This document shows, piece after piece, positions 44,272 to 52,770 of a stretch of DNA of 64,000 nucleotides; position 1 is the first letter of the stretch; each line of letters opens with the position of its first letter. The DNA is from Streptomyces parvus. GTDB lineage: Bacteria; Actinomycetota; Actinomycetes; Streptomycetales; Streptomycetaceae. The notes beneath the pieces are model-generated. The model was not told where the DNA came from and ran no database searches. It was given only the letters and a program-made list of their open reading frames with translations. Location of the stretch: NCBI RefSeq assembly GCF_032121415.1, contig NZ_CP135079.1, positions 62,001-126,000 of the forward strand, written 5' to 3'. A program made the position numbers and the translations under genes.

Positions 44272-45372
44272 TCAGCGCGGTGAGGCCGCCATCCGTACGC
44301 GGTCGCTCTCCCCGTCGGAGAGGAACGTGGCGAGTTCTCTCCCCTCGTCGACGACGGCGGCCCGATCGGCGCGGGAAAGGGTGCGCAGGGGGTCCACCGT
44401 GACGACGTCCTCGGTGACGGTCCAGGTCGCGGCGGTGCGGCCGTCCACCAGCACGACGCGCTCACCGGCCACCGAGAGGCCGCGGTGGGCGTCGTCGATG
44501 ATCCGGCCGCGGTCCTGGTAGCCGAGGATGGCGTTGTCGAAGGCGGGCAGGAACCGCACCGGGGCGGGAGTGTCCGGGTCCGGGCGTGGCGCGTCGGGCA
44601 GGTCGAGCAGTTCCCGCCCCCGCTCGTCGCGGAAGCGGACCAGTTCGTCGCGTACGGCGGTCACCGCGCCGGGCAGCCCGGCCAGGCCGGACCAGGCGCG
44701 CAGGTCGGCCGTGGCGGCCGGCCCGTACGCGGCCAGATAGCGCCTGACCAGCGCCTGTCCGACCGGGTCGGCGCCGTCCGAGGCGGGCGGATCGACCGGG
44801 CGGCCCAGCCAGGAGGACAACGCGACATTGCGTACCCCGCCCTTGGTGCGCCACAGCCCCCGGGGCGGCGCCTGCGCCACCGGGACGAGACCGGCGACCA
44901 CCATCTCGCCCAGGGGGCGCCGGCCGGGCCCGGGCCAGCGCTCGGCGAGCGCCCGCACGATCTCGGCCGCGGTGCGGGGCTCGCCGTCGGACATCAGCTC
45001 CCGCGCATCCGCGGCGAGTTCGTCGAGGTCGACCCCTTTGAGCTCGTCGCGGTAGACGCCGAGGACCCGTTGGCGCAGCATCGCGTCGTGGCGGGCCCGC
45101 CAGGCGAGGACGTCGTCGGCGGTGACGAGGTGGACCGTGCGGCGCATCAGGTGGGTGCGCACCACGCTCCGCCGGGTCAGCAGGTCCGAGAGAACGGCCG
45201 GATCGAAGGCGGTCAGCCGGGACCAGAGGCCGATGAACGGCTCCTGCGGTTCCTGCGCCTGGAGACCGCAGAGGTGGGCCACCGCGCCCACGACCGGCAG
45301 GTCGGCCCGCTCCAGCAGCAACTGGCGTGCGAGGGTGGCGCGGTTGAGCGCCCGCTTGTCCAGGACGGTCAC
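44272..45372 (-). CDS. AlkZ/HTH_42-family DNA glycosylase-like protein
   Basis: A 366-residue protein of the winged-helix DNA-binding domain/AlkZ superfamily. It begins TVLDKRALNRATLARQLLLE; the catalytic QxQ motif of AlkZ appears as CGLQAQEPQ. The SVVRTHLMRRTVHLVTADDV segment and PVRFLPAFDNAILGYQDR are diagnostic family motifs. AlkZ unhooks interstrand crosslinks in antibiotic producers; AlkX/YcaQ repair monoadducts. Which applies is open. GTG 45372 with GGGAGAG upstream. Possible self-resistance to a DNA-alkylating metabolite, but no such cluster is adjacent. Confidence 0.85.
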   Translation of the reverse strand: MTVLDKRALNRATLARQLLLERADLPVVGAVAHLCGLQAQEPQEPFIGLWSRLTAFDPAVLSDLLTRRSVVRTHLMRRTVHLVTADDVLAWRARHDAMLRQRVLGVYRDELKGVDLDELAADARELMSDGEPRTAAEIVRALAERWPGPGRRPLGEMVVAGLVPVAQAPPRGLWRTKGGVRNVALSSWLGRPVDPPASDGADPVGQALVRRYLAAYGPAATADLRAWSGLAGLPGAVTAVRDELVRFRDERGRELLDLPDAPRPDPDTPAPVRFLPAFDNAILGYQDRGRIIDDAHRGLSVAGERVVLVDGRTAATWTVTEDVVTVDPLRTLSRADRAAVVDEGRELATFLSDGESDRVRMAASPR

Positions 45373-45454
45373 GGTGTCGTCTCTCCCTGTCTGCTGCCCG
45401 TCCTCGTCCGCCGGCCGTCGGCGCCTCGCGCGCTCCCGCGCCGCCCTCCGGTGG

Positions 45455-46024
45455 TCACGTCGCCGTCCGTCCGTCGAGCGTCTCGCGCAGGAGGTCCGCG
45501 TGCCCGGCGTGCTGGGACGTCTCGGCGATGACATGGGTCAGCACCCGCCGTACGCTCCACTTGCCGCCGGGTTCGTTCCAGGGCGCCTCGGGGAGCGGGT
45601 GCGAGGCCGAGAGGTCGGGGACCGTGAGGACGATCTTCTCGCTCCGGGCGGCGACCTGCTCGTACGCCTGGAGGATCCCCGTCACCGTCTCCCCGGGCAG
45701 CATCCGGAACTCCTTCTCCCGGTCGATCGCCCACTTCGGGTACTCCCGTGCCGTGCCGGCCATGAAGTCGTCCCAGGTGACGCCGTCGGGCAGGGCGAAG
45801 GACATCGCCGAGGGCCCCTCGGTCACGAAGTTCAGCCAGCCCTCCTCCATGGCCGTGACGTGCTTGACGAGCCCGCCCGGACACAGGGCGCTGACCGTCG
45901 GGGTCTGGCCGGCCTGCTCGTCGCTGAGGCCGCGCACCGAGGCGGTCAGGGCGGCTCGCGCCGCGGCGAGGGCGGCGAGCAGGTCGGTGCGCTCGGCGTC
46001 GGGAGATGCGGAGGGGGCGTTCAT
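45455..46024 (-). CDS. Maleylpyruvate-isomerase-like DinB-superfamily protein
   Basis: A 189-residue protein with the mycothiol-dependent isomerase fold: LKHV-type His in GGLVKHVTAMEEGWLNF, and VLTHVIAETSQHAGHADLLR, giving three potential metal His. It fits DinB/DUF664 proteins. ATG 46024 with GGAAGG upstream is favoured over a longer form. Divergent from a WYL-domain regulator 99 bp away, a common pair. Confidence 0.82.
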   Translation of the reverse strand: MNAPSASPDAERTDLLAALAAARAALTASVRGLSDEQAGQTPTVSALCPGGLVKHVTAMEEGWLNFVTEGPSAMSFALPDGVTWDDFMAGTAREYPKWAIDREKEFRMLPGETVTGILQAYEQVAARSEKIVLTVPDLSASHPLPEAPWNEPGGKWSVRRVLTHVIAETSQHAGHADLLRETLDGRTAT

Positions 46025-46123
46025 GGCGATCGGGTCCTTCCGGAGTTCCTGTCGTGCGGTACGGATCGACCTTGTCAGGGGAAGCGGCCAGGGTGTGGCC
46101 TCTTCTGACCTCATACTCGTGTC

Positions 46124-47140
46124 ATGCCGAAGACTTCAGCACGACTGCTGGCGCTGCTCTCCCTGCTCCAGGCGCGCCGCGACTGGCCGGGGCAGCTGCT
46201 GGCCGAGCGGTTGGAGGTCAGCCCGCGCACGGTTCGGCGTGACGTCGACCGGCTGCGGGAGCTGGGCTACCCCATCGCCGCGTTCAAGGGGCCCGACGGC
46301 GGATACCGGCTGGACGCGGGCGCCCGGTTGCCGCCGTTGCTGTTCGACGACGAGCAGGCCGTCGCCCTCGCCGTGGCCCTGCGGACCGCCACCGCGACCG
46401 GCGCGGGGATCGGGGAGGCCGCGGCCCGCGCGCTCACCACGGTCCGGCAGGTCATGCCCGCCCGGCTGCGCCATCGCGTCGACGCCCTGAACGTCACCGC
46501 CGTCGAACGCACGGGAGGCCCGCCGCGGCCCCTGGCCGATCCGCGCGTTCTTCTCGCGCTCAGCGACGCCGTGCGCGCCCAGGAGGTGCTGCGCTTCGGC
46601 TACCTGCCCGCGTACACCCCGGCGACCGACGACGTACCGCCCGTCGTGCGGCGGGTGGAGCCGCACCGGCTGGTCACCTGGGGCGGGCGCTGGTATCTCG
46701 TCGCCTGGGACCTGAACCGTGCGGACTGGCGGACCTTCCGCGCGGACCGGATCACCCCGCGCACCCCCACGGGCCCGCGCTTCACCGCCCGCGAGGTGCC
46801 CGGAGGCGATGTGGCCGCGTTCGTCGCCGCCCGGTTCCAGGGCTTCGACGCCCCCGGCGCGTGGCCCTGCCGCGGCGAGGTGATCCTCGACGCGCCGGCC
46901 TCCGCGGTGGCGGGCCACGTCCGCGACGGAATCGTCGAGGGGCACGGCCCCGACCGCTGCCGGGTCGTCCTGGGCGCCTGGTCGTGGGCCGGCCTGGCCG
47001 CCGACCTCGGCAGGTTCGACGTGGACATCGAGGTCGTGGGACCCGACGAGCTCAGGGACGCCTTCGCCGATCTGGCCCGCCGCTTCGCCGTCGCGGCGGG
47101 CCGGGGGCACCGTGACTCCACGGGGCCCGATGCCCCCTAG
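46124..47140 (+). CDS. YafY-type transcriptional regulator with WYL domain
   Basis: A 338-residue regulator. The HTH_11 domain is at the N-terminus (TSARLLALLSLLQARRDWPG, LEVSPRTVRRDVDRLRELGY). The WYL domain is central (LRFGYLPAYTP, HRLVTWGGRWYLVAWDLNRA, WRTFRADRI), followed by a WCX-type extension. WYL domains sense nucleic acid or other ligands. ATG 46124 with no ribosome-binding site. The stop overlaps the convergent gene's stop in CTAG (47137-47140). It probably regulates the divergent DinB-like gene. Confidence 0.9.
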   Translation: MPKTSARLLALLSLLQARRDWPGQLLAERLEVSPRTVRRDVDRLRELGYPIAAFKGPDGGYRLDAGARLPPLLFDDEQAVALAVALRTATATGAGIGEAAARALTTVRQVMPARLRHRVDALNVTAVERTGGPPRPLADPRVLLALSDAVRAQEVLRFGYLPAYTPATDDVPPVVRRVEPHRLVTWGGRWYLVAWDLNRADWRTFRADRITPRTPTGPRFTAREVPGGDVAAFVAARFQGFDAPGAWPCRGEVILDAPASAVAGHVRDGIVEGHGPDRCRVVLGAWSWAGLAADLGRFDVDIEVVGPDELRDAFADLARRFAVAAGRGHRDSTGPDAP

Positions 47141-47925
47141 CGGCCGACGAGTCGGGTGTCGGTGGTCTCGTCGGTCGTCGTGGCGGTCACGGACGAGGTG
47201 ATGTGCCCGGCGAGGCCGAGCACCAGGAAGAGCACGACGAGCCACTTGCCGGCGCCGCTCAGGACCAGGGGGCGGGTGGCCGAGCGTGACCGCTCCGGGG
47301 CCACGGCGAGGTCGCCGTCGCCGAACAGGCCCTTGGGGTAGGCGGGGGTGAGCATCATGACGTACGCGGAGAAGCGCATCCGGTAGCGCAGAGTGGCCGC
47401 CGTCGCCTCGGCCAGCGGCCGGGGCATGCGGCCGAGACAGAGCGTGATCAGCCACCAGACGAAGGCCAGCGCCCACCACCCGTACACGGCGAGGCTCTGG
47501 ACGATCGCCGCCGGGATCATCAGGAAGAGGCGGAACAGCACCGCGAGCCGGTTGAGCGGGGTGGGCCGTACCCCGATCTGCACCGGGTAGTCGGCCGGCG
47601 GGGTGAGGGCGAACGGCGGGTAGCGGTCGATGAGCAGCATGTCGCTCGCCGAGACGCGCATGTCGTAGCCGAGGACACCGGTCAGGAAGCGGAAGACGGG
47701 GTCGGGCAGCCGTCCCAGGACCAGGGCCGCGAACCATCCCACGATGACGGTGAAGAACGCCGCGATGTGCAGGAAGAACAGCACGATGAAGTGGGGGATC
47801 AGCAGCAGGAGTCGCAGGAGTACGGTCAGCCGCCGCTGGCGTGCCGGTTCGACGATGTCCAGGACGGGCCGGAACTCCTCTGCGTCCGCCTCCTTGCGGC
47901 CCGGGCTCCACTGGCCTTCGGCCAT
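47137..47925 (-). CDS. DUF4389-domain membrane protein
   Basis: A 262-residue membrane protein with two DUF4389 halves: RLLLLIPHFIVLFFLHIAAF then MRVSASDMLLIDRYPPFAL, and RLFLMIPAAIVQSLAVYGWW then MRFSAYVMMLTPAYPKGLFG. Each half has two transmembrane helices, plus a C-terminal helix (WLVVLFLVLGLAG). The family has no assigned function. ATG 47925. Confidence 0.85.
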   Translation of the reverse strand: MAEGQWSPGRKEADAEEFRPVLDIVEPARQRRLTVLLRLLLLIPHFIVLFFLHIAAFFTVIVGWFAALVLGRLPDPVFRFLTGVLGYDMRVSASDMLLIDRYPPFALTPPADYPVQIGVRPTPLNRLAVLFRLFLMIPAAIVQSLAVYGWWALAFVWWLITLCLGRMPRPLAEATAATLRYRMRFSAYVMMLTPAYPKGLFGDGDLAVAPERSRSATRPLVLSGAGKWLVVLFLVLGLAGHITSSVTATTTDETTDTRLVGR

Positions 47926-48037
47926 GTCGCTCCTCCTCGGCAGGGGATCCGTACGGCTTCCGCACGCAGGACGTGCCCCCACCGTGCGTCCGGTCCGGGC
48001 CGCTCGCAAACGGTCCGGCCCGAACGGGTGCCCGGGC

Positions 48038-48706
48038 TCAGCGCCTGCGGAGGCGGTCGAGCAGGGAGCGGGGGGCCTTGGTGCTGGTGGCCTTCGTGCC
48101 GGTGCCCTTCGTATCGGCGGCCGTCCTGCGGGCGGCCTTGGTGCCGGCTGTCTTCCCCAGCGTGCGCTTCGGCTCGGGCGTGGGCTCGGGCTCATCCCGC
48201 TGTTCGGCGGGACCGGGTACATCGGCGTACGCGTAATAGCGGTGGCTGATGCGGCGGCCCAGCACGAAGTACCCGAGCAGTGCGCCCGCCGTGTTGAGGA
48301 TGACGTCGTCGATGTCGAAGGCGCGTCCCTGGACCAGGGCCCCCTGGATCAGCTCGACGACGGCCATGGCGACGGCCGCCAGCAGCGTCGTCCGGATCAT
48401 CCGCAGGCGGCGTGGCACGAAGAACGGCAGCAGGAGCCCGAACGGCACGCCGAGCAGCAGGTTTCCGCCCGCCTGCTTGCACGCGGCGAGGAAGGTGTAG
48501 TCCTCCGCGTACTGGCGCAGCGACCGCCCGGGCTGGAGGTTGGAGGTGACGATGTCCTCGGAGGCCGGCGAGGGAGTGAGCGTCACCTTGGCCAGCAGGA
48601 CGGAGAACGCCACCAGCCCCACCAGCGCCGCCGCCAGCACCAGCCCGCGTACCAGCACTCGTACCCATGTCGCCCGCCGTACCGGGGGATTCGCCTCAGC
48701 TGTCAT
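48038..48706 (-). CDS. VanZ-like family membrane protein
   Basis: A 222-residue VanZ-like protein with about five helices: LVLAAALVGLVAFSVLLA, GNLLLGVPFGLLLPF, VAMAVVELIQGALVQGRAFD, then DDVILNTAGALLGYFV, the VanZ signature. The C-terminal 60 residues are Lys/Thr/Ala-rich (TAGTKAARRTAADTKGTGTK) and cytoplasmic. VanZ members relate to teicoplanin resistance; here function is unknown. ATG 48706; divergent from a TPR protein. Confidence 0.88.
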   Translation of the reverse strand: MTAEANPPVRRATWVRVLVRGLVLAAALVGLVAFSVLLAKVTLTPSPASEDIVTSNLQPGRSLRQYAEDYTFLAACKQAGGNLLLGVPFGLLLPFFVPRRLRMIRTTLLAAVAMAVVELIQGALVQGRAFDIDDVILNTAGALLGYFVLGRRISHRYYAYADVPGPAEQRDEPEPTPEPKRTLGKTAGTKAARRTAADTKGTGTKATSTKAPRSLLDRLRRR

Positions 48707-48804
48707 GGCCGACGGATGCCCCCGCCGGGCCGGAACACACGCCCGGTCGGGCGGTGGAGCGAAATCTCGTCCGAGTGTCCGCGATCGCCTGCGACGATGT
48801 GCGC

Positions 48805-49305
48805 ATGAGCGCAGACAAGAAGAAGGACCTGCTGGACGAGGCCGACCGGTTGCGTGAGGAGGGCAGGCACGAGGAGGCACGGAAGCGGCTGCTCGCCCTG
48901 ACCGCCGCGTACCCGGGCGACGTCGAGGTGGCCTACCGGACGGCATGGATCCACGACGTGCTGGGCCTGGAGTCGGAGGCGGTGCCGTACTACGAGCGTG
49001 CTCTGGCCCAGCCGGGGCTCGCCACGGAGGACCGGCGCGGGGCGCTGCTGGGGCTGGGCAGTACGTACCGGGTCCTCGGCCGTTACGGGCAGTCGGTGGA
49101 GACGCTGCGCCGGGGCGTCGAGGAGTTCCCCGACGACGGCGCGCTGCGGACGTTCCTGGCGATGGCGCTGTTCAACACCGGCGAGCACGACGAGGCGATG
49201 CGGCTGCTGCTGGAGCTGACGGCCTCGACCAGCCAGGACCCGTACGTCCAGAAGTACCGGCGGGCGATCGAGCACTATGCGAAGGATCTCCACGAGATCG
49301 TGTGA
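48805..49305 (+). CDS. Tetratricopeptide repeat protein
   Basis: A 166-residue helical protein with about four TPR units (DEADRLREEGRHEEARKRLL, AYRTAWIHDVLGLESEAVPY, LGLGSTYRVLGRYGQSVETL, AMALFNTGEHDEAMRLLLEL). It probably serves as a protein-interaction scaffold. ATG 48805 lacks a strong ribosome-binding site, suggesting leaderless translation. Divergent from vanZ-like gene. Confidence 0.85.
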   Translation: MSADKKKDLLDEADRLREEGRHEEARKRLLALTAAYPGDVEVAYRTAWIHDVLGLESEAVPYYERALAQPGLATEDRRGALLGLGSTYRVLGRYGQSVETLRRGVEEFPDDGALRTFLAMALFNTGEHDEAMRLLLELTASTSQDPYVQKYRRAIEHYAKDLHEIV

Positions 49306-49387
49306 CCCGCGCGGGGCGGTGCCGCGCGGCGCGCCGCGCGGTGGCCGACGCGCCGGTCGGGGAGCGGCGCGTGCCGAGAATGCTCGG

Positions 49388-50140
49388 GTGTCCTCCGCTC
49401 CCCCGGCGCTCCCGCCGTCCCCGCCCTCCGCTTCCGGTGCCTCCCGGGACGGTGACGCACCGTCGCGCGGCGAGGCCGCACTGCTTCTGCTGTCCGCGGC
49501 TTCCGGGGCGGCGGATGCGTTCGTCTTCCTGTGCGTGGGACAGGTCTTCGCCGGGGTGATGACCGGAAACCTGGTGCTGCTCGGGGCTTCGGCCGCCGGT
49601 GCGGGCGAGGACGGCGTGGCACTGAAGGTCGTCGTCGCTCTGGCGGCGTACTCCTGCGGGGTGGCGGCGGGCGCGCATATGGCCGGGCGGCGGTCTTTCC
49701 CGGTCCCGGCGCTGATGGCGGCGGAGGTGGTCCTGCTGGGGGCGGCCGCCGTGCTGTGGGGGCTGGAGCTGGTCACCTCGTACGGGCACCGGCTCGGGCT
49801 GCTGGCACTGGTGGCACTGGCGATGGGCGTCCAGGGGCGGGTCCGGGTGACGCCGACCAACTACTTCACGGGGACACTGACCTCGCTCGCCGGTCGCGTG
49901 GCCTTGCGCGAGCTGCGGGGCGGGGACGGCTGGGTGCTGGGGCGGCTGGCCGCGGTGGTGGTGGGGGCGGCGGTCGCGGCGCTGGCCGAGCGGTGGTGGA
50001 TTCCCGGGGCCGCGCTGGCACCGGTGGTGATGGCCGCCGGTGCGCTGATCCTGGAGACGGTCCCGGGGCGGGGCGGCCGGTTCCGGCCGGGCAAGCGGAA
50101 GCCCCGGCCGGATCGGGGGAATCCAGCCGGGGCGGCTTGA
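49388..50140 (+). CDS. YoaK-like DUF1275 membrane protein
   Basis: A 250-residue membrane protein. The signature DAFVFLCVGQVFAGVMTGNL and later VTPTNYFTGTLTSLAGR match DUF1275/YoaK; six hydrophobic segments are visible (AALLLLSAASGAADAFVFL, VVVALAAYSCGVAAGAHMAG and others). Function unknown. GTG 49388 is the only start near the conserved part; the frame extends further but with shadow composition. The C-terminus is basic. Confidence 0.86.
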   Translation: MSSAPPALPPSPPSASGASRDGDAPSRGEAALLLLSAASGAADAFVFLCVGQVFAGVMTGNLVLLGASAAGAGEDGVALKVVVALAAYSCGVAAGAHMAGRRSFPVPALMAAEVVLLGAAAVLWGLELVTSYGHRLGLLALVALAMGVQGRVRVTPTNYFTGTLTSLAGRVALRELRGGDGWVLGRLAAVVVGAAVAALAERWWIPGAALAPVVMAAGALILETVPGRGGRFRPGKRKPRPDRGNPAGAA

Positions 50141-50221
50141 GTGCGGGCGTGAAGGGCGGTCGCCTCTCGGCGGAGGGCTCCATGGGGCTTCGGCCGTACC
50201 GATCGTCCCCATGGGCTACAG

Positions 50222-50250
50222 GTGAGGCCCGGGGACACTGTCCCCCTCAC
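50222..50250. terminator. Hairpin between yoaK-like gene and rpmE2
   Basis: GTGAG (50222-50226) and CTCAC (50246-50250) enclose GGGGACACTGTCCCC (50231-50245), a 7-bp-arm palindrome, forming one extended hairpin between convergent genes. Confidence 0.6.
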
Positions 50251-50364
50251 ACCCACGTATAGATGAACGATAAACCATCCCGGGGTGTTCCCGGGGCTCC
50301 GCCCCCGCGGATGTGATCCACGGCACGGAATTCCCGGCTCTCCCCCTGGTCAGGCTGCGTTCGG

Positions 50365-50625
50365 TCAGCTTCCGGATGCCTCGCCGGCGCCGAAGCGGCG
50401 GCGGAACTGCTCGACGCGGCCCGCCGTGTCGAGCACCTGGGTGCCGCCGGTGTAGAACGGGTGGCTCGCCGACGAGGTCTCCACGTCGATGACGGGGTAG
50501 GTGTTGCCGTCCCGCCACTCCACGCGCTCGCCGGAGTCGGCGGTCGAGTGGATCAGGAAGGCGGCGTCGGCCGCGCGGTCACGGAAGACCACGGGACGGG
50601 ACACGGGGTGGATTCGGGGCTTCAT
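50365..50625 (-). CDS. rpmE2: Ribosomal protein L31 type B (zinc-free form)
   Basis: An 86-residue type B bL31. It begins [16 protein letters not shown]; the family motif [20 protein letters not shown], then PFYTGGTQ is intact. It has no cysteine, so it is the zinc-independent paralogue that replaces L31A under zinc starvation. The gene is 64 nt downstream of rpmG (L33) on the same strand. Confidence 0.95.
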   Translation of the reverse strand: MKPRIHPVSRPVVFRDRAADAAFLIHSTADSGERVEWRDGNTYPVIDVETSSASHPFYTGGTQVLDTAGRVEQFRRRFGAGEASGS

Positions 50626-50689
50626 CGATGCGTTCCTTCCTCACCGCCCACAGCGGTGGCGTACAGGGTGACGTGCCCTTTCCGGACGG

Positions 50690-50854
50690 TCAGCGGACCT
50701 CGCGGAACAGGACGTGCCGACCTACGGCGGAGTCGAACTTGCGCAGCTCCAGCCGGTCGGGATCGTTGCGCCGGTTCTTGCGTGTCACATAGCTGCGACC
50801 CGTTCCGGCGGTGGACCGGAGAGTGACGACGGGCCTGGTCTCGTTGCGCGCCAT
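50690..50854 (-). CDS. rpmG: Ribosomal protein L33 (zinc-free paralogue)
   Basis: A 54-residue bL33. Translating from ATG 50854 gives [20 protein letters not shown], then [20 protein letters not shown], ending FREVR. The cysteine pairs of zinc-binding L33 are absent. With rpmE2 it forms a pair of zinc-independent ribosomal protein genes; in Streptomyces such paralogues are repressed by Zur. A Zur-like box lies 47 nt upstream. It is too short to stand out among overlapping frames. Confidence 0.95.
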   Translation of the reverse strand: MARNETRPVVTLRSTAGTGRSYVTRKNRRNDPDRLELRKFDSAVGRHVLFREVR

Positions 50855-51197
50855 GGACGCCTCCCGGAGATGTCCGACGACCCCAGCCCCCTATCGGGAA
50901 TGGGATTCGTTTTCGTTCTGGTGAGGTAACGCGGGTCGGGTTCTCGGCATTCCCGGCCCCCGCGCACCCCTCCCGCACCCCCCGCACACTGCCCACGCAC
51001 GGCCAAGCGGGCAGCCAACTCGCCTTACACGCAAGCCTGTTCGGATATCCACCACTCCGGACAGCCGGTGGCATATGCCAGATGCATCTACGCATCGAGT
51101 GTTGCCAAAGCCCTTACGGCCCGCCGCGGCCTGTGCGACAGTCAGTAGCGGTCCACCCTTCAGAACCGGCTAGGCCGCGCCTGCAACGGAGTACGAG
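50855..51197. other. Intergenic region between rpmG and the SpoIIE-type phosphatase
   Basis: These 343 bp hold no gene that I can support. The rpmG-proximal part carries the Zur-like box and promoter; the rest includes C-rich stretches and a more AT-rich segment at 51040-51120 (GATATCC, CATATGCC) that may hold the promoter of the phosphatase gene. Confidence 0.7.
50901..50915. promoter_or_regulatory. Zur-box candidate upstream of rpmG
   Basis: On the minus strand CGAAAACGAATCCCA matches the Streptomyces Zur palindrome TGAAAATGATTTTCA at 10 of 15 positions. It lies 47-61 nt before the rpmG start, and the downstream genes are typical Zur targets. Confidence 0.5.
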
Positions 51198-52628
51198 ATG
51201 CCGTCCCCCCTCTTCGCGGACCGCCCCGCACCACAGCTTCCCGCGCACGACGCCGTCGACGACCTGATCCACCGGACGCGCCGCCTGCGCGGGGACGTGG
51301 ACGCCGTGCGGCGGGACGCCGTCACGGTCGACGAGGACGATCCGCAGCTGCGCTGGCAGCGCGCCCTGTGCGAGCTGGCCGTGCACCATCTGGACACCCT
51401 CGACGAGCACCTGGGCCAGCTCAGGGCCGGTCTGCCGGGTCCGCGCGCCGAGGACTCCGCCCCCGGGGGCGAGGAGATGCCGGAGGACCCGGGGTCCGGT
51501 TCCCTGCTGAGCCGGGTGGGCAGCGCCGAGTGGAACCTCCTCACCGACGAGTCCAGCTGGTCCGAGGAGCTGTACGAGATCTTCGGCAGGCCGCTCGACT
51601 CCACCCCGCTCTCCCTGGACGACCTGCCGTCCGTGCTGCTGCCCGAGGACCAGCCGGTGCTCACCGCCATGGTGACGGGCTGCCTGGTCGACGGCCGGCC
51701 GATGGACGGCGAGTTCCGCATCGTGCGCCCCGACGGCGGCACGCGCACGCTGCACATGACGGGCGAGCCGGTCCTCGACACCGAGGGCTGCACCGCCTCC
51801 ATGTGGGCGGTCCTGCGGGACGTCAGCGAGTTGCGCCGCAGCGAGCAGGCCGTGACCAGGAGCCGCGCGTCGGTACAGCGCGAGGAGCACATCGAGCGCA
51901 CCGAGCACCGCATGGCCGTGGAACTGCAGGAGGCCGTCCTGCCGCCGTGGCGCGGATCGCTGCGCCTCTCGCCCCAGGGCCCCGGAGCCCTGGACATCGC
52001 CGCGCACTACCTCCCCTCCGCGTCGAGCGGGCTCATCGGCGGCGACTGGTACGACGCGATGGAGCTGCCGGACGGACGCACCCTCCTCACCGTCGGCGAC
52101 CTCACCGGGCACGGCATCCCCGCCACCTCGGCGATGGCGATGCTGCTGGGCGCACTGCGGGGCATGGCCGTCGCCGGCATCGAGCCGGGCGCGCTGATGG
52201 GGCACCTCAACCAGGTGCTGGAGACGTCGATACAGCCCGCGCTGGGCAGTGCCCTGTGCTGCCGCTTCGACCCCGAAACCTCCGTTCTCTCCTGGGCGCA
52301 GGCAGGTCACCCCGCGCCGGCCCTCTTCCGCGCCGGTGCGGGACGGTTGCTGCCCCCGCCGGACGGGATACTGCTGGGCGCCGCGCCCCAGGCCGTGTTC
52401 GAGCAGGACGAGGTACGGCTCTTCCCCGGCGATGTGCTCGTCCTGCACACCGACGGGCTCATCCGACGCGGCGACCGGGGTGCGGGCCCGGAAGCACTGC
52501 TCGCCCTCGCCCCCCGGTTCGCGGAGGCCCGTACGGCACGGGAGTGCGTCCGGGGCGTCGTCGAGGAGTTCGGCGGGACCGAGCGCCTGGACGACGCGTG
52601 CGTACTGGTCGCCCGCATCGGGGCGTGA
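51198..52628 (+). CDS. SpoIIE/PP2C-family phosphatase with PAS domain
   Basis: A 476-residue signalling protein. N-terminal helical part (1-95), PAS-like domain at about 105-215 (SAEWNLLTDESSWSEELYEI, GEFRIVRPDGGTRTLHMTG), a linker helix (REEHIERTEHRMAVELQEAV), and a PP2C-type phosphatase domain from about 270 (GGDWYDAMELPDGRTLLTVG, DLTGHGIPATSAMAMLLGAL, VLHTDGLIRRG, LDDACVLVARI). Metal Asp residues are intact. Such phosphatases act on anti-anti-sigma factors. No anti-sigma or STAS gene is adjacent. ATG 51198. Confidence 0.92.
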   Translation: MPSPLFADRPAPQLPAHDAVDDLIHRTRRLRGDVDAVRRDAVTVDEDDPQLRWQRALCELAVHHLDTLDEHLGQLRAGLPGPRAEDSAPGGEEMPEDPGSGSLLSRVGSAEWNLLTDESSWSEELYEIFGRPLDSTPLSLDDLPSVLLPEDQPVLTAMVTGCLVDGRPMDGEFRIVRPDGGTRTLHMTGEPVLDTEGCTASMWAVLRDVSELRRSEQAVTRSRASVQREEHIERTEHRMAVELQEAVLPPWRGSLRLSPQGPGALDIAAHYLPSASSGLIGGDWYDAMELPDGRTLLTVGDLTGHGIPATSAMAMLLGALRGMAVAGIEPGALMGHLNQVLETSIQPALGSALCCRFDPETSVLSWAQAGHPAPALFRAGAGRLLPPPDGILLGAAPQAVFEQDEVRLFPGDVLVLHTDGLIRRGDRGAGPEALLALAPRFAEARTARECVRGVVEEFGGTERLDDACVLVARIGA

Positions 52629-52770
52629 GCAAAAGCGGACGCGCGTCAGCGTGTGCAGGGGTACGCCCTGTGTGTCAGCGCCCGCGGGAGCACACGCTGC
52701 GTGCCGGCGCGTGCAGAGGCACGGACGTATCAGGGTGTGAGGGAGCACCGAGCGGCGCGGCGGGGCCGGT

